Part shown: positions 33,384-42,468 of the stretch, piece by piece
Layout of the letters: each line of letters starts with the position of its first letter
Position numbering within the stretch: position 1 is the first letter of the stretch
NCBI GenBank assembly: GCA_023249845.1
Contig: JAHFBW010000001.1
Coordinates: 11,545-55,597, forward strand
DNA from: Candidatus Eiseniibacteriota bacterium
GTDB lineage: Bacteria; Eisenbacteria; RBG-16-71-46
Reading direction: 5' to 3'
DNA: 44,053 nt
The notes under the pieces: model-generated
Seen by the model: the letters and a program-made list of their open reading frames with translations, nothing else
Databases searched by the model: none
What the model was told of the DNA's origin: nothing
Made by a program: the position numbers and the translations under genes

Positions 33384-33401
33384 CTTGAGCGATTGCTCAA
33401 G
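33384..33401 (+). terminator. Short hairpin after the amidase gene
   Basis: CTTGAGC-GATT-GCTCAAG, a perfect 7-bp stem with a 4-base loop, starting three bases after the stop codon. No U tract follows. It may act as a transcript end or stabiliser. Confidence 0.4.
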
Positions 33402-33441
33402 GCGTCGCGCGGTGGGGGCGAGGGGGATCCCGAGGCGCCGA

Positions 33442-33590
33442 GCGGTGGGTGAGGGGGACCGCGATCGGGGCCAGCCGCGCGCAGGCCGAAGGCCAGGATG
33501 GCCGGAGGCCGTCGCGCGCGACAGGTCGGGCCGGCCCTGGACGGGCCGGCCCGCCCGTTGGCCCCGATCGCGGTCCCCCTCACCCGCCGC
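33442..33590. repeat. Fold-back element family 1, copy B
   Basis: 149 bp with arms 33442-33473 and 33559-33590: 27 consecutive perfect base pairs (33447-33473 with 33559-33585), extended by a G-U pair and four more pairs. The interior holds a perfect 11-bp hairpin (CGGGCCGGCCC, loop TGGAC). Homologous to the element at 22199-22339 and, like it, in a convergent gap, here between the amidase and the large lipoprotein gene. Confidence 0.8.
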
Positions 33591-33601
33591 GACACCGCCG
33601 C

Positions 33602-33667
33602 GATGACTCCGCGATGACTCCGCGATGACTCCGCGACGACTCTACGACAACTCCGCGAATGCTCAGC
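33602..33667. repeat. 11-bp tandem repeat, six units
   Basis: Three perfect copies of GATGACTCCGC followed by three degraded copies (GACGACTCTAC, GACAACTCCGC, GAATGCTCAGC). The last unit overlaps the stop codon of the large lipoprotein gene (33663-33665). Simple slipped-strand repeat; no function evident. Confidence 0.8.
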
Positions 33668-35906
33668 GCGGCACGTTCCGCCGGGGGATCCGCCACGCTT
33701 TCTGCAGCACCCAGTCCAGAATCGCGAGCTGCTGCTCGCGGCGCCAGTACCAGAGCTGGAATCCGCTGTATACCTGAATCTGACCGCCGAACCCGCCATA
33801 GTACACGGTCATGATCGGCCGCTGCGCGCCGAACTGTCCGCCCACGGATTCGTATAGCGTGTCGAGCACGGACTCCTCGCGCTTGATGCCCGGGCTCGGG
33901 TCGCGGTCCTCGATCATGTTGTTCGGCTTCGTGATCCCATCGCCGATGTGCGCGGTCTGGTAGAAGTCGGAGAGGCCGATGCGGTTCGGGGCGTAGACCG
34001 CGATGGGGTCGGTGTCCACGCCCTTCTCGAACAGGTAGTCGGGGAGCCCGGTGTAGTCCATCGGGCTCGTGCTCCGGCCGATCGGGTGCGGCGGCGCCGT
34101 GGCCTGAGCCATGGATTTCGCCGAGATCTCCGAGCGCCAGCCGAACACGTCGTACATGAATCGGCCCGGTACCAGTTCTCCGTCGGTCTGGGAATACACG
34201 TCCGCCGGGGGCGCTTTCTCCCAGTTGATCTGCAGCGCCGTCGCCGTGCCGCCGCCGAACATCCACAGCTGGCCGCCCTGGCCGATCCAGGTGCCGATCG
34301 GGTTGCTGCGTCCGGGAAGCGTGAGCCAACGCAACTCCGACATGGGCTCCACCGTCGAGAACGGATCGTTGATGAAGCGCGCGCTCTTGTTGTCCGTGTA
34401 CCAGACGACGTGCCGGTAGCGGGACAGCCGCTGAAGCGTGAGCGTGCCCTGCGGCAGGAACCGCGTGCCGAGTGTGTCGTAGTCGTAGCCGCTGAAGATA
34501 CCCGTCGGGGACAGCGTGCCGGTGGGATAGCACTTCCACGGCACGCCACCCTTCGCGAAGAAGAACGTGTCCAGCTCGGCCGCGGTGGGCCACACGCCGC
34601 GTGGCCGATCCACGCAGCCGCCCGTCACGGGCCGGTCACCGGAGAGCCTCGTGTCGTCCACGAAAAGCAATTCCTTGTCGAACACGGCGCGCACGACGGC
34701 GAACTGCACCACGGCGAGACTCGTCTGCTGGTTGTTGTCGGTGGCCTCGATGTACAGCGTGTGCGTCTCGCTGTTGTTCGCGGGGTTGAACGGTGGGAGA
34801 TCGACACCCAGTGTGAGGGGCGACGAGCGGCTCCAGCGGTCGAACTGCGCGTTCTCGTCGTCGCGCGGGGTGTTGTTGCCGACATTGCCGTCGAGCATCC
34901 AGCGATAGCCGGCCACATAGCCGCCAGCCGGCGTGGTGCCGAACCAATTGAACCGAACGGGCTTCCCGGCCGGGGCCTCGGTGTGAATGAACGAGGCGGG
35001 GTCGAGCGAGTAGCCGCCGGAACCGAGCGAGTAATAGAAGCTCTCGTTGTACACCGTCATCTTGGGCCCGAGCAGCCCGGCGTAGTTGACGTCGAACAGC
35101 AGCATGTTGACGTCCTGGTTGAACACCGGCGAGTAGGCACCGACCTCATCGAACGCAACCACGATCGCCATGTAGCGCCGTTTCGGGACCAGGTCTCGGA
35201 TATCCACGGCGGTGGTGTCGCCGCCCACCGAGTCCCATTCACTGAAGTCCGGTGCATAGCGCCGGCGCAGCGAGTCCGGGTTCGTGAGCATTTGCAGCCA
35301 GTCGAACTCGGTGCTGGCGTCGTTGAAGATCTTGAACTTGTACTTGACCGGCTTGTTCGTTCCGCGGCCATCGGGGTCGTTGCCAGTCCACCCGAGTCGG
35401 AACGACGGACCGAATGTGGGCTGGAAGAAGTGGTTGATCGGCGGCTGGATGATCTGCACGGTCGGTGCGATGGTGAACGACGTGAGCGACCGCCACACGG
35501 GAGGCGATATGGCGCCGCGGTCGTCCACGGCCTCCAGCACGATCGTGTGGTAGCCCTCGGCCGTCTGGTCGGTGGTCGTGTCCACGTGGTCCGCGTGGAA
35601 CAGGAATGACTGCCGGTTCTCGAGCGTGCGCACCCACGTCGTTTCGGCATTGGGGGCCGTGGGCGGATCCACGGCGTAGCGGAAGTAGTCCACGCGCCCG
35701 TCCACGTCGTAACCCGCCCAGCGCAGCTCGTAGCCATAGAAGAACGGCTGGTTCACCGACACCGGCGCCTGCGTCACCTCGATCGTCGGGCGCACGTTCG
35801 GCAGCACTGGCAGCGGCTCGACCGAGCATCCGGCGAGCCCCGATCCAGCTAGCCATGAGATCGCCAGCACGGCCGCGCGCGCGCGGCCCAGGCGGACCAC
35901 GGACAT
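33663..35906 (-). CDS. Large lipoprotein with fibronectin-like domains
   Basis: 747 residues from ATG 35906 with GGAGG five bases upstream; the track start at 35966 is earlier. Lipobox GLAGC (Cys27) predicts a lipid anchor. The mature chain starts with Ig/fibronectin-III-like segments (YFRYAVDPP, LRWAGYDVDGRVDYF, LEAVDDRGAISPP), then a long region with LFVDDTR and LWMFGGGTA that resembles the Rossmann-like alpha/beta part of putative GATase-like or peptidase-related surface proteins, but no catalytic set is confirmed. Similar very large exported proteins are frequent in FCB-type candidate phyla. Function unknown; probably cell-surface. Confidence 0.72.
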   Translation of the reverse strand: MSVVRLGRARAAVLAISWLAGSGLAGCSVEPLPVLPNVRPTIEVTQAPVSVNQPFFYGYELRWAGYDVDGRVDYFRYAVDPPTAPNAETTWVRTLENRQSFLFHADHVDTTTDQTAEGYHTIVLEAVDDRGAISPPVWRSLTSFTIAPTVQIIQPPINHFFQPTFGPSFRLGWTGNDPDGRGTNKPVKYKFKIFNDASTEFDWLQMLTNPDSLRRRYAPDFSEWDSVGGDTTAVDIRDLVPKRRYMAIVVAFDEVGAYSPVFNQDVNMLLFDVNYAGLLGPKMTVYNESFYYSLGSGGYSLDPASFIHTEAPAGKPVRFNWFGTTPAGGYVAGYRWMLDGNVGNNTPRDDENAQFDRWSRSSPLTLGVDLPPFNPANNSETHTLYIEATDNNQQTSLAVVQFAVVRAVFDKELLFVDDTRLSGDRPVTGGCVDRPRGVWPTAAELDTFFFAKGGVPWKCYPTGTLSPTGIFSGYDYDTLGTRFLPQGTLTLQRLSRYRHVVWYTDNKSARFINDPFSTVEPMSELRWLTLPGRSNPIGTWIGQGGQLWMFGGGTATALQINWEKAPPADVYSQTDGELVPGRFMYDVFGWRSEISAKSMAQATAPPHPIGRSTSPMDYTGLPDYLFEKGVDTDPIAVYAPNRIGLSDFYQTAHIGDGITKPNNMIEDRDPSPGIKREESVLDTLYESVGGQFGAQRPIMTVYYGGFGGQIQVYSGFQLWYWRREQQLAILDWVLQKAWRIPRRNVPR

Positions 35907-35992
35907 CGAGCCTCCGGGACCACGGTGACGGGACGGTCCAGCAATCATAGAACAGCCGCCCAGCACGCGAATAGAGGCTCCGCGCGGCTGGA

Positions 35993-37897
35993 TCAGCGCA
36001 CGACCTCCGCCAATCGCACGCGGAGCGACTTCTCGGTTCCCGCGCGCCGCAGCCGCACCACGACGCGCCGCCCCGGCTCACCGTCGTCCAGCAGCGCCTG
36101 CAGCCCGGGCAGGTCCCACTCGGCGATCGCGCGCCCGTCCACGGCGAGCAGCTCGTCTCCGGAACGCAGGCCGGCGCGATCGGCAGGCGACGCGAACAGC
36201 ACGTCCATCACGGTCACGACTCCCGCCCGGCGGGCCAGCAGCGCGCCGGTGCGGGTCAGGTGGTCGCGGTCGGCGTAGCGCGCGCCCGGCTCCAGGTAGA
36301 CCTGCCGGCGCTGGTAGTCGAGCGTGACCCGGAACCGCTCCAGCACACGATTGCCGATGTTGCCGGCGTAGTCCTCGCTCGCGAACGCGCCCTCGGTGGC
36401 GTTCGAGAGCGACAGGATCGGGTCGTCCCACTCGTAGGGCCCGAGGCTCATGCCTGAGAGCCGGCCGATGTCGCTCGAGAACGTGCCGCCAAAGCCAACG
36501 CCTTGCACCGGCTGCGTCTTCTTCATGCGCTCGCGGAGTCGGTGCGCTTTCGCGAACGGCGCGTGAACGTCCACCGTGCTGCTGCTGCCGACGTCGAGCC
36601 GGAACAGGCCCTCGTCGGTGCCGTCGAACGAGCCGATGAGCGCGGGTACGGTGCCGTTCATGACCATGGGCAGCGGTTTCTCGCGTCCTTCGTACTTCCA
36701 GGTCGAGGGGTCGTGCAGTACGAGCACGCTGTCGTCGTAGTCGATCGTCACCACGAACCGGCCAATGACGTCGTAGCCGATGACGCCCGCCATACGGCGC
36801 CACAGCAGTGGCTCGAAGCTCGGGTTCACGTCGAGCGTCGCCACCTTCACGTTCTCCACCTCGATGCCGTCGCCCGTGGCGCTGGCCACGCGCAGTGACG
36901 CGAGGTTGGCGAACGAGGCCCCACCCGCTGCGCCCGCGCCAGCGGCCTGCATGCGGCCTTCCGTCTTGATGCCGTGCTCCGCGGCCCAGCTGCTGTCGAG
37001 CACGGTGACGCTCGCGCCGGTGTCGAACAGGAAGTCCTCGGGCGGACCGCCATTCACGCCGGCCTTGAGCCACACGTGACGCGCGCGGTAGTCGAACGGC
37101 AGTCGCGCGCGTCCCGGGTCCTCGAGCCAGCGCACGCCGCTCGCCGCTTCGCCCGGCGCCGAGAACGCGAGGCCTTCCACCGGGATGTTCACGAGCACGG
37201 TGTCGAACGTGGCGCGCAGCTGGTTCGCGGGCATGCCCACGATGCCTGTCTCGCTCACGAACGAACGCAGCCTCACGCCGGCGCGGCGCCAGTCCAGGAG
37301 TCGCGTCGTGACCTCGCGTTGGTCATCGCGGCCGTCCATGCGCGAAAGCAGTCCTGTCTTGGCGCTGAACCAAAGTCGCCGCGGCCGCAGCGGCCGCCCA
37401 CCGTGCGAGAGATCGGGAGGCATCACCTCGAGCACGGTGTAGCGGTCAAGCGAGTCGCGCTCGTTGCCCACGAGCGTCACGTTCCCGCCGCCCTGGCCGG
37501 GTTCCGCCCAACGCTCCAGCTCGAACCAGGCGCCGACCAGCGCCTGATCCAGGTCGTGGTCGGCGAGCACGCGCACGACGCCGGTCGTGGGATCGGTGCG
37601 CCAAGCCGTCTCGCCATTCACCCCCTCGCGCAGCTTGAACGGTCCCAGCTCGGTGAGCGCGTAGCGGCGCATCGGCCGCGCGGTCCACGCCGAGAAGGCG
37701 CCCTCGAACCCGAACGCCTGCACGCGCGCGTGCGAGTATCCCGTGCTCTCGGCCGCGAACGCCGGCGCGCCACCCGTGGCGTCGAGGTAGCGCCGGATCA
37801 CGGCTTCGGCGTCGGGCTGCGCCGAGGCTCGCGAGAGCGATGCGGAGCAGCAGGCGGCGAGCAGCGAGGCGACCAGCGATGTGGTGGGACGACGCAT
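35993..37897 (-). CDS. Exported two-lobe aspartyl protease with PDZ
   Basis: 634 residues, signal peptide at the N-terminus (LVASLLAACCSASLSRASA). Residues about 30-250 are a beta-rich region resembling outer-membrane lipoprotein-sorting-like domains (YALTELGPFKLREGVNG). Two retropepsin-like motifs follow: FLFDTGASVTVLD (Asp292) and FRLDVGSSSTVDV (Asp435), each with the hydrophobic strand before it, giving the two catalytic aspartates within one chain. A PDZ domain occupies about 555-634 (VMDVLFASPADRAGLRSGDELLAVDG). Retroviral-type aspartyl proteases with PDZ are known in bacteria (gag-asp type); whether DVGS at the second lobe is active is uncertain. Downstream of the small barrel gene. Confidence 0.83.
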   Translation of the reverse strand: MRRPTTSLVASLLAACCSASLSRASAQPDAEAVIRRYLDATGGAPAFAAESTGYSHARVQAFGFEGAFSAWTARPMRRYALTELGPFKLREGVNGETAWRTDPTTGVVRVLADHDLDQALVGAWFELERWAEPGQGGGNVTLVGNERDSLDRYTVLEVMPPDLSHGGRPLRPRRLWFSAKTGLLSRMDGRDDQREVTTRLLDWRRAGVRLRSFVSETGIVGMPANQLRATFDTVLVNIPVEGLAFSAPGEAASGVRWLEDPGRARLPFDYRARHVWLKAGVNGGPPEDFLFDTGASVTVLDSSWAAEHGIKTEGRMQAAGAGAAGGASFANLASLRVASATGDGIEVENVKVATLDVNPSFEPLLWRRMAGVIGYDVIGRFVVTIDYDDSVLVLHDPSTWKYEGREKPLPMVMNGTVPALIGSFDGTDEGLFRLDVGSSSTVDVHAPFAKAHRLRERMKKTQPVQGVGFGGTFSSDIGRLSGMSLGPYEWDDPILSLSNATEGAFASEDYAGNIGNRVLERFRVTLDYQRRQVYLEPGARYADRDHLTRTGALLARRAGVVTVMDVLFASPADRAGLRSGDELLAVDGRAIAEWDLPGLQALLDDGEPGRRVVVRLRRAGTEKSLRVRLAEVVR

Positions 37898-38015
37898 TCA
37901 GGTTCCTCCGGCGAGTGCGGGCAGTGTCGCTCCCAGCATAGGCGAGCGTCGCGGACGGAGCGAAGCCGGCTCGCCGCGTCCGGATGCGTTGGGCGCCACG
38001 CCGGGCACAAAGAAG

Positions 38016-38045
38016 CGCGCCGGCCCGGAGACCGGGACCGGCGCG
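38016..38045 (-). terminator. Rho-independent-like terminator of the small barrel gene
   Basis: On the minus strand a GC stem of 13 pairs (CGCGCCGG/CCGGCGCG plus CCCGG/CCGGG, one bulged A, loop of three) lies 23 bp after the barrel stop codon and is followed by CTTCTTTGTG. Good stem, moderate T tract. Confidence 0.65.
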
Positions 38046-38067
38046 TTCAGGTCACTTCACGTGTCGC

Positions 38068-38550
38068 TCAGCGCGCGCGGAAGCTCCAGCCCGCGAGGGC
38101 CTTGAAGTCCGGCGAGTCAGCGAAGCCCAGCTTCATCTCGACGAAGAACCGGCTCCTGCCCTGCGTGGCCACGTCGGCGCCAGCGAGGAAGTGCCCGCCC
38201 GCAACCGTGTCACTGGCGTCGGGCCCGGGACCCGGGTTGTTGAACGACATGAAATGGATGCCCACGCCGCCACCGATGTACGGCTGCCAGTGCGTGCGCG
38301 TATCGAGGCGGTAGCGGAAGTCACCGTTCAACGACACCACCGTGCTGTTGTCTCCGAAGCCCAGGTCCACGCCGGGCACGAAGTCCAGGTTCGGGGCGAC
38401 ATCGCCCCACTGCAACTGACCGCCGACGACGAACTGGTCCGGACCCGAGCTGAATCCGACGTGAGGCCCGTACGCAGCGAACGGACCCGCGAATGAAGCC
38501 GCGGGAAGCACCGCGAGGATCGCGAGTGCGAGAATGGAACGACGCAACAT
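38068..38550 (-). CDS. Small outer-membrane beta-barrel protein
   Basis: 160 residues from ATG 38550 (AGGA upstream on the minus strand); the track start at 38667 is too early. Signal peptide MLRRSILALAILAVLPAASFA|G, then repeated strands (AYGPHVGFSSGPDQFVVGGQ, QPYIGGGVGIHFMSF, SRFFVEMKLGFAD) ending GWSFRAR. Fits an eight-strand OmpA/OmpW-like or outer-membrane-protein-beta-barrel fold. No ligand motif. Confidence 0.78.
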   Translation of the reverse strand: MLRRSILALAILAVLPAASFAGPFAAYGPHVGFSSGPDQFVVGGQLQWGDVAPNLDFVPGVDLGFGDNSTVVSLNGDFRYRLDTRTHWQPYIGGGVGIHFMSFNNPGPGPDASDTVAGGHFLAGADVATQGRSRFFVEMKLGFADSPDFKALAGWSFRAR

Positions 38551-38784
38551 GGCGAGTCCTTTCCTGTTGGTGTGGTGCGGGGAGCCTTTCGGGGACAGGC
38601 GACCACTGTTAGCACGGTGGACCGACCCGGCGCAACGCCGCGCACCACACATGAACATGACATTCACTCGCTCACCCAGATCGCGCGGCGTCTTCTATCA
38701 TCGGCAGGTCGCGACGCGCTCCGCAGTGCGTTGCGCCGGTCGCGATCGCGGCGCGTCCCGAGCGTGGGTGCGCGCGCCCTGCGC

Positions 38785-39453
38785 TCAGTGCGTCGTCGTC
38801 TGCCGACCCGCGGTGGGTGCGGCGCGATCCGCGTCGCGCAGGGCGGTCACGAGCGGCGCGGTCTCCGCGGCGAGCCCCATCTGGCGATGGCGTATGACGC
38901 CCTCCGCGTCGACCACGGAAATGACCGCCGAGTGCGCGATCTCGCCACCTTCGTCGGGCCGGAACCTGACCCCCAGCACGGCGGCCAGCGTTCGCATGTC
39001 CTCTTCGTTCGAGACGAGCAGCGTCCAGCGCGTGCTGTCCAGGTCGTGGCGTCGTGAGAACGCCGCCAGCGCCGCCGGCGTGTCCCGCTTCGGGTCGAGC
39101 GAGAACAGCACGAACCGCGTGCGCGATCGAAGCGCCTCCGGCAGGGCCCGATCCAGCGCGCGCAGGTCGGCGGTGACGCGCGGGCACACGGACTGGCAGC
39201 TCGTGTACACCATGCTCACGACCAACGGTCGCCCGCGGAACTCTACAAGCCGCCGCTGGCGGCCGGCGGCGTCGGTGAGCCCCAAGTCCAGCTCGTAGAG
39301 CGACGGCTCGGTCCGCGGGGCGCTGGCCGTCGCCTGATCGTGCCGCGGCTGGCTCGCGTCGTCCCGGGCCACGCGGCCGGGCGTGCACGAGGAGAGTGCC
39401 GCGACGACCACCAGCACCGGCGCGAGACGCGACCACCGCTTCGCGCGTGTCAT
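38785..39453 (-). CDS. SCO1/SenC copper chaperone lipoprotein
   Basis: 222 residues from ATG 39453 (the track start lies in another gene). Lipobox LSSC (Cys23), then a thioredoxin-fold domain with the copper-binding pair CQSVC (Cys86, Cys90) and the third ligand His174 in GEIAHSAVI, the SCO1/SenC signature. SCO proteins deliver copper to cytochrome oxidase or to copper enzymes; here it follows a copper nitrite reductase in the same transcriptional direction, so loading NirK copper sites is plausible. Its start overlaps the SUMF1-like gene by 4 bp. Confidence 0.9.
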   Translation of the reverse strand: MTRAKRWSRLAPVLVVVAALSSCTPGRVARDDASQPRHDQATASAPRTEPSLYELDLGLTDAAGRQRRLVEFRGRPLVVSMVYTSCQSVCPRVTADLRALDRALPEALRSRTRFVLFSLDPKRDTPAALAAFSRRHDLDSTRWTLLVSNEEDMRTLAAVLGVRFRPDEGGEIAHSAVISVVDAEGVIRHRQMGLAAETAPLVTALRDADRAAPTAGRQTTTH

Positions 39454-40310
39454 GGCGTCGCTCCCTCGCCCACGGGCAGCGAGCGAGCGGTGCGAAAGCC
39501 GAGCTGTGCCGTGGTGTAGCGGGCCTCGAGGCTCGCGCGATAAGCGAACCGCATGAACGCGGCGTAGTCCGCGAAGTCGGCCGCGCCGGAGGCGCCGGCG
39601 CCGCAATAGAGTGAGCGCTCGAGCGAGGCGTCGGCCCGCGATTCGCCCGAGACCAGGGCCGAGTTGAAGTCGAGCGTCCACTCCCACACGAGCCCGTGCA
39701 TGTCCTCCACGCCCCAGGCGTTCGGCACCCCCTGCCCCACGGCCGGCAGCACCGCCGCCGCGGGCCGCGAATACCACTCGCGCACGCGAGAGAGAAAACG
39801 AGGATCGCGTGAAGCGTCCTTGCGCGTCTCGTCCGCGGCGGCCGCAAGCTCCCATTCCGCCACCGTGGGCAGCCGGCCACCGTGAGCCGCCGCGTACGCG
39901 CGCGCCGCGAACCACGACACGTGGACGACCGGGCTCCGCTCCGGTGCGCGCGGTCCCGGGTCCAGGTCGCTGAGCCAGTGCCGGAGATAGCTTTCATCCG
40001 CGAACAAACGTGACACGCGCGAGCGCCGCCACGCGGGATGCGCGCGCACGAACTCCAGGTATTCGCCGTTCGTGACCGGCCGGCGGTCCAACTCGAACGA
40101 CGCCACCGTCACCGCCACCGTGCGTTTGAGGACCGTGTCCCGCGCGGTCCCGCGCACGGGCCGGCGGTAAAGTGGCCGGTAGAGGCCACCCTCGATGCGC
40201 ACGCGGTCCGCGGCGTGCGCGCCCTGCGTCACGAGCACGCACAGGACGAGGGCCGCGAGCGCCGCCCCCCACGGCGCTCCACCTCCGGCTCTCGTCCGGC
40301 GCGCTCGCAT
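39450..40310 (-). CDS. SUMF1/FGE-like protein in the nirK operon
   Basis: 286 residues from ATG 40310 with a signal peptide (WGAALAALVLCVLVTQGAHA). FGE-sulfatase fold hallmarks: RPVTNGEYLEFVRAHP, GGRLPTVAEWELAA, GLVWEWTLDF and LGFRTARS. The catalytic cysteines of true formylglycine-generating enzymes are missing: the usual ...CRxAxR... block reads MRFAYRAS and only a YCGAGAS cysteine remains. Probably not an active FGE. Similar proteins are known beside nirK in other phyla, where the role is unresolved. Overlaps SCO1 downstream and lies 2 bp from nirK upstream. Confidence 0.8.
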   Translation of the reverse strand: MRARRTRAGGGAPWGAALAALVLCVLVTQGAHAADRVRIEGGLYRPLYRRPVRGTARDTVLKRTVAVTVASFELDRRPVTNGEYLEFVRAHPAWRRSRVSRLFADESYLRHWLSDLDPGPRAPERSPVVHVSWFAARAYAAAHGGRLPTVAEWELAAAADETRKDASRDPRFLSRVREWYSRPAAAVLPAVGQGVPNAWGVEDMHGLVWEWTLDFNSALVSGESRADASLERSLYCGAGASGAADFADYAAFMRFAYRASLEARYTTAQLGFRTARSLPVGEGATP

Positions 40311-40312
40311 GG

Positions 40313-41794
40313 TCACTTCTTCGCGGACTTCCGAGCGGCAGCGACCTGCTCGGGCTTCACCTCGTGACCGGCGTTCCCCCACTTGCTGTACACGAACGTC
40401 AGCACGTTGGCCACGTCTTCGTCCGGCAGGTTCAGCGCCGGCATCTGGCTCGCATACGTCTTACCTTTCACCGCGATCGTCCCCGAGAGTCCACCCGAGA
40501 CCACACGCATGGCACGTACCGGGTCGGCGTTCAGGAAGTCCGAGCCGGCGAGCGGTGGGAACGCGCCCGCCACACCGAGGCCGCTCGGCTGGTGGCAGGC
40601 GGCGCAGATGTTGTTGAACACGTGCTCACCACGCGCGATGCGCTCGGCCTTGTTCGCCGCCGGCACCTGGCGCGGTGCCTCGCCCAGGCTCTGGATGGCG
40701 CCGCCTTCGGGCTGATAGACCTCGTCCGACTGCTTGCCCGAGTACACCAGCTTGTCCTCGGCGCCCTCCACCTTGAGCATGCCGAGCGAACCCTTGTTGA
40801 ACGTGCGGAAGATGGAGTGGTCCACCAAGATGAATGTGCCTGGGGCCTCCACTTTGAATTCCGCGATCGCGGATCCGCCCGCGGGAATCAGCGTGGTCTG
40901 CACGTTCGAGTTCCGGAGGTCGCCACCCTCCGCGTACACCGCGTCGAAGATCTCGCCGATGACGTGGAACGACGACACCAGGTTCGGCCCGCCGTTGCCG
41001 ATGAACAGTCGCACCGTCTCGCCCACCTTCGCCTTGAGCGCGTTGTCGCCGGTGAGCGAGCCCTCGGCGCCGTTGAACAACACGTAGTCGGGCTCTTCGC
41101 GGATCGCCTTCTCCATGTCGAACGGCTGCAGGCCCGGCTCGCCGTGCCCGCCCTTCGTGTAGAAGTCTCCCTGCATCACATAATACTCGCGATCCACCTT
41201 CGGCAGCCCGCCGGCCGGCTCCACGAGGATCAGGCCGTACATGCCGTTCGCGATGTGCATGCCGACCGGCGCGGTGGCGCAGTGATACACGTAGAGCCCG
41301 CGGTTCAAGGCCTTGAACGAGAACATCGACTCGTGGCCGGGCGCGGTGAACGACGAGGCTGCGCCGCCACCCGGACCCGTGACCGCATGCAGGTCGATGT
41401 TGTGCGGCATCTTGTTGTCGGGGTGGTTGCGCAAGTGGAACTCGATCTCATCGCCTTCGCGCACGCGGATGAACCTGCCAGGCACCGAGCCTCCGAACGT
41501 CCAGAACGTGTACTCCACGCCGTCGGCGATCCGTTTCACGACTTCCCTCACCTCGAGCTTGACCACCACCTTGGTGGCATTCTTCCGCGTGATGGGAGCC
41601 GGCACGGCGGGCGCGTCGGCGAGCACGGCCTCCTGGCTACCGCTCACGTTCACCGCACGAGCGGCGTGCGAGCTGGGTTCGCGCGACGCGGGCCCGGTGG
41701 AACAGCCGGCGCCAAAGGCGAGCAACGCCGCAAGCGTCGCAAATAGCGCGAGTGCCCACGCCTGGGCGCGGGTGATGAACGGCCTGGTTCTCAT
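40313..41794 (-). CDS. nirK: Copper nitrite reductase with C-terminal cytochrome c
   Basis: 493 residues from ATG 41794 with GGAGG eight bases upstream. Lipobox GAGC (Cys31), so probably a lipid-anchored periplasmic enzyme. Two cupredoxin domains: type-1 copper ligands His131, Cys172, His180 and Met185; type-2 ligands His136, His171 and His326; catalytic Asp134 and His277. Residues about 385-475 form a class I cytochrome c (CAACH at 397-401, distal Met451 in ASQMPAL). This is the three-domain haem-CuNIR layout, reducing nitrite to NO with electrons received by the fused haem. First gene of a minus-strand unit nirK, SUMF1-like, SCO1. A Crp-type site lies about 88 bp upstream. Confidence 0.95.
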   Translation of the reverse strand: MRTRPFITRAQAWALALFATLAALLAFGAGCSTGPASREPSSHAARAVNVSGSQEAVLADAPAVPAPITRKNATKVVVKLEVREVVKRIADGVEYTFWTFGGSVPGRFIRVREGDEIEFHLRNHPDNKMPHNIDLHAVTGPGGGAASSFTAPGHESMFSFKALNRGLYVYHCATAPVGMHIANGMYGLILVEPAGGLPKVDREYYVMQGDFYTKGGHGEPGLQPFDMEKAIREEPDYVLFNGAEGSLTGDNALKAKVGETVRLFIGNGGPNLVSSFHVIGEIFDAVYAEGGDLRNSNVQTTLIPAGGSAIAEFKVEAPGTFILVDHSIFRTFNKGSLGMLKVEGAEDKLVYSGKQSDEVYQPEGGAIQSLGEAPRQVPAANKAERIARGEHVFNNICAACHQPSGLGVAGAFPPLAGSDFLNADPVRAMRVVSGGLSGTIAVKGKTYASQMPALNLPDEDVANVLTFVYSKWGNAGHEVKPEQVAAARKSAKK

Positions 41795-41875
41795 GACGAC
41801 CTCCGAGAGGGGACAGCGCACTGGCGGTGAAGGGTGCTGACGAAGGCAGCTTCGGTCGCGGGGGCGGGCTCGTCC

Positions 41876-41889
41876 ATGACCGGCGTCAT
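41876..41889. promoter_or_regulatory. Crp/Fnr-type site upstream of nirK
   Basis: ATGAC-CGGC-GTCAT, 5-bp arms and a 4-bp spacer (6-bp arms if the flanking C and G are counted). This is the TGA-N6-TCA geometry used by Crp/Fnr regulators. It lies about 88 bp before the nirK start and just inside the hemerythrin gene's 3' flank. A matching site at 42469-42482 strengthens the call. Confidence 0.6.
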
Positions 41890-41909
41890 GTCCACGAGCG
41901 CTTTGGCAT

Positions 41910-42434
41910 TCAATGACTTGCGCGGCGCCGCGACGGCGCGCGGCGCGGACCGCGCGAGCGCTTCGAGGCCGCGGGCGCCGCCCGTAGCCGACCCAGCCAA
42001 CCGAACACGGCCTGCTCCTCGGCGTGGAAATGGAGGCGCATCAGTTCGACGAGGTCCATGACCAGTACGAACAATCGTTCGTCGCGTCGCTCGCCCGGCG
42101 CGGCGGACAGCAGCCTTTCCAGGTCGCGGCTCATGGCGCGCAGCTCGTCGTGATCGGCGCGAAGCCGCCGGAGCGTTTCGCCCAGCTCGGGGAACTCCTG
42201 TTCGAGCCGCGGGAACACCACCGACTCTTCCGCCGACATGTGCCTTTCATAGGCCCCGAGTAGGAACGCGGCGAACGACCGGAGCGAGCGATGCTCGACA
42301 GCACGCATCCGGCCGGCGCCACCACTGCGCAGCATCTCCTCGACGCGGCGTGCGCGGCGCAGCGTGCGGCCGTGCTCGGAGCGTAGGCGTGCGCGTGTTC
42401 CGCTCGCGCCGGTGTTCTCGTTCGTGGGGTCCAT
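41910..42434 (-). CDS. Hemerythrin-like HHE protein (probable NO/O2 binding)
   Basis: 174 residues from ATG 42434; the earlier in-frame ATG at 42482 starts inside the palindrome. Four-helix HHE motifs: [23 protein letters not shown] (HxxxE), [10 protein letters not shown] and [13 protein letters not shown] (HxxxE), enough for a di-iron site. Similar hemerythrins (DnrN/YtfE/RIC-like) repair or sense nitrosative stress. Being beside nirK and a Crp/Fnr regulator points to a role in NO handling. A basic, Arg/Pro-rich tail of about 20 residues follows the domain. Confidence 0.87.
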   Translation of the reverse strand: MDPTNENTGASGTRARLRSEHGRTLRRARRVEEMLRSGGAGRMRAVEHRSLRSFAAFLLGAYERHMSAEESVVFPRLEQEFPELGETLRRLRADHDELRAMSRDLERLLSAAPGERRDERLFVLVMDLVELMRLHFHAEEQAVFGWLGRLRAAPAASKRSRGPRRAPSRRRASH

Positions 42435-42468
42435 GTCCGTAGCATCGGGGCGAGCCGGACGCAGGCGT

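Noticed and set aside
33948-35609. 553-aa plus-strand ORF
   Set aside because: Opposite strand of the large lipoprotein gene with lipobox and ribosome binding site.
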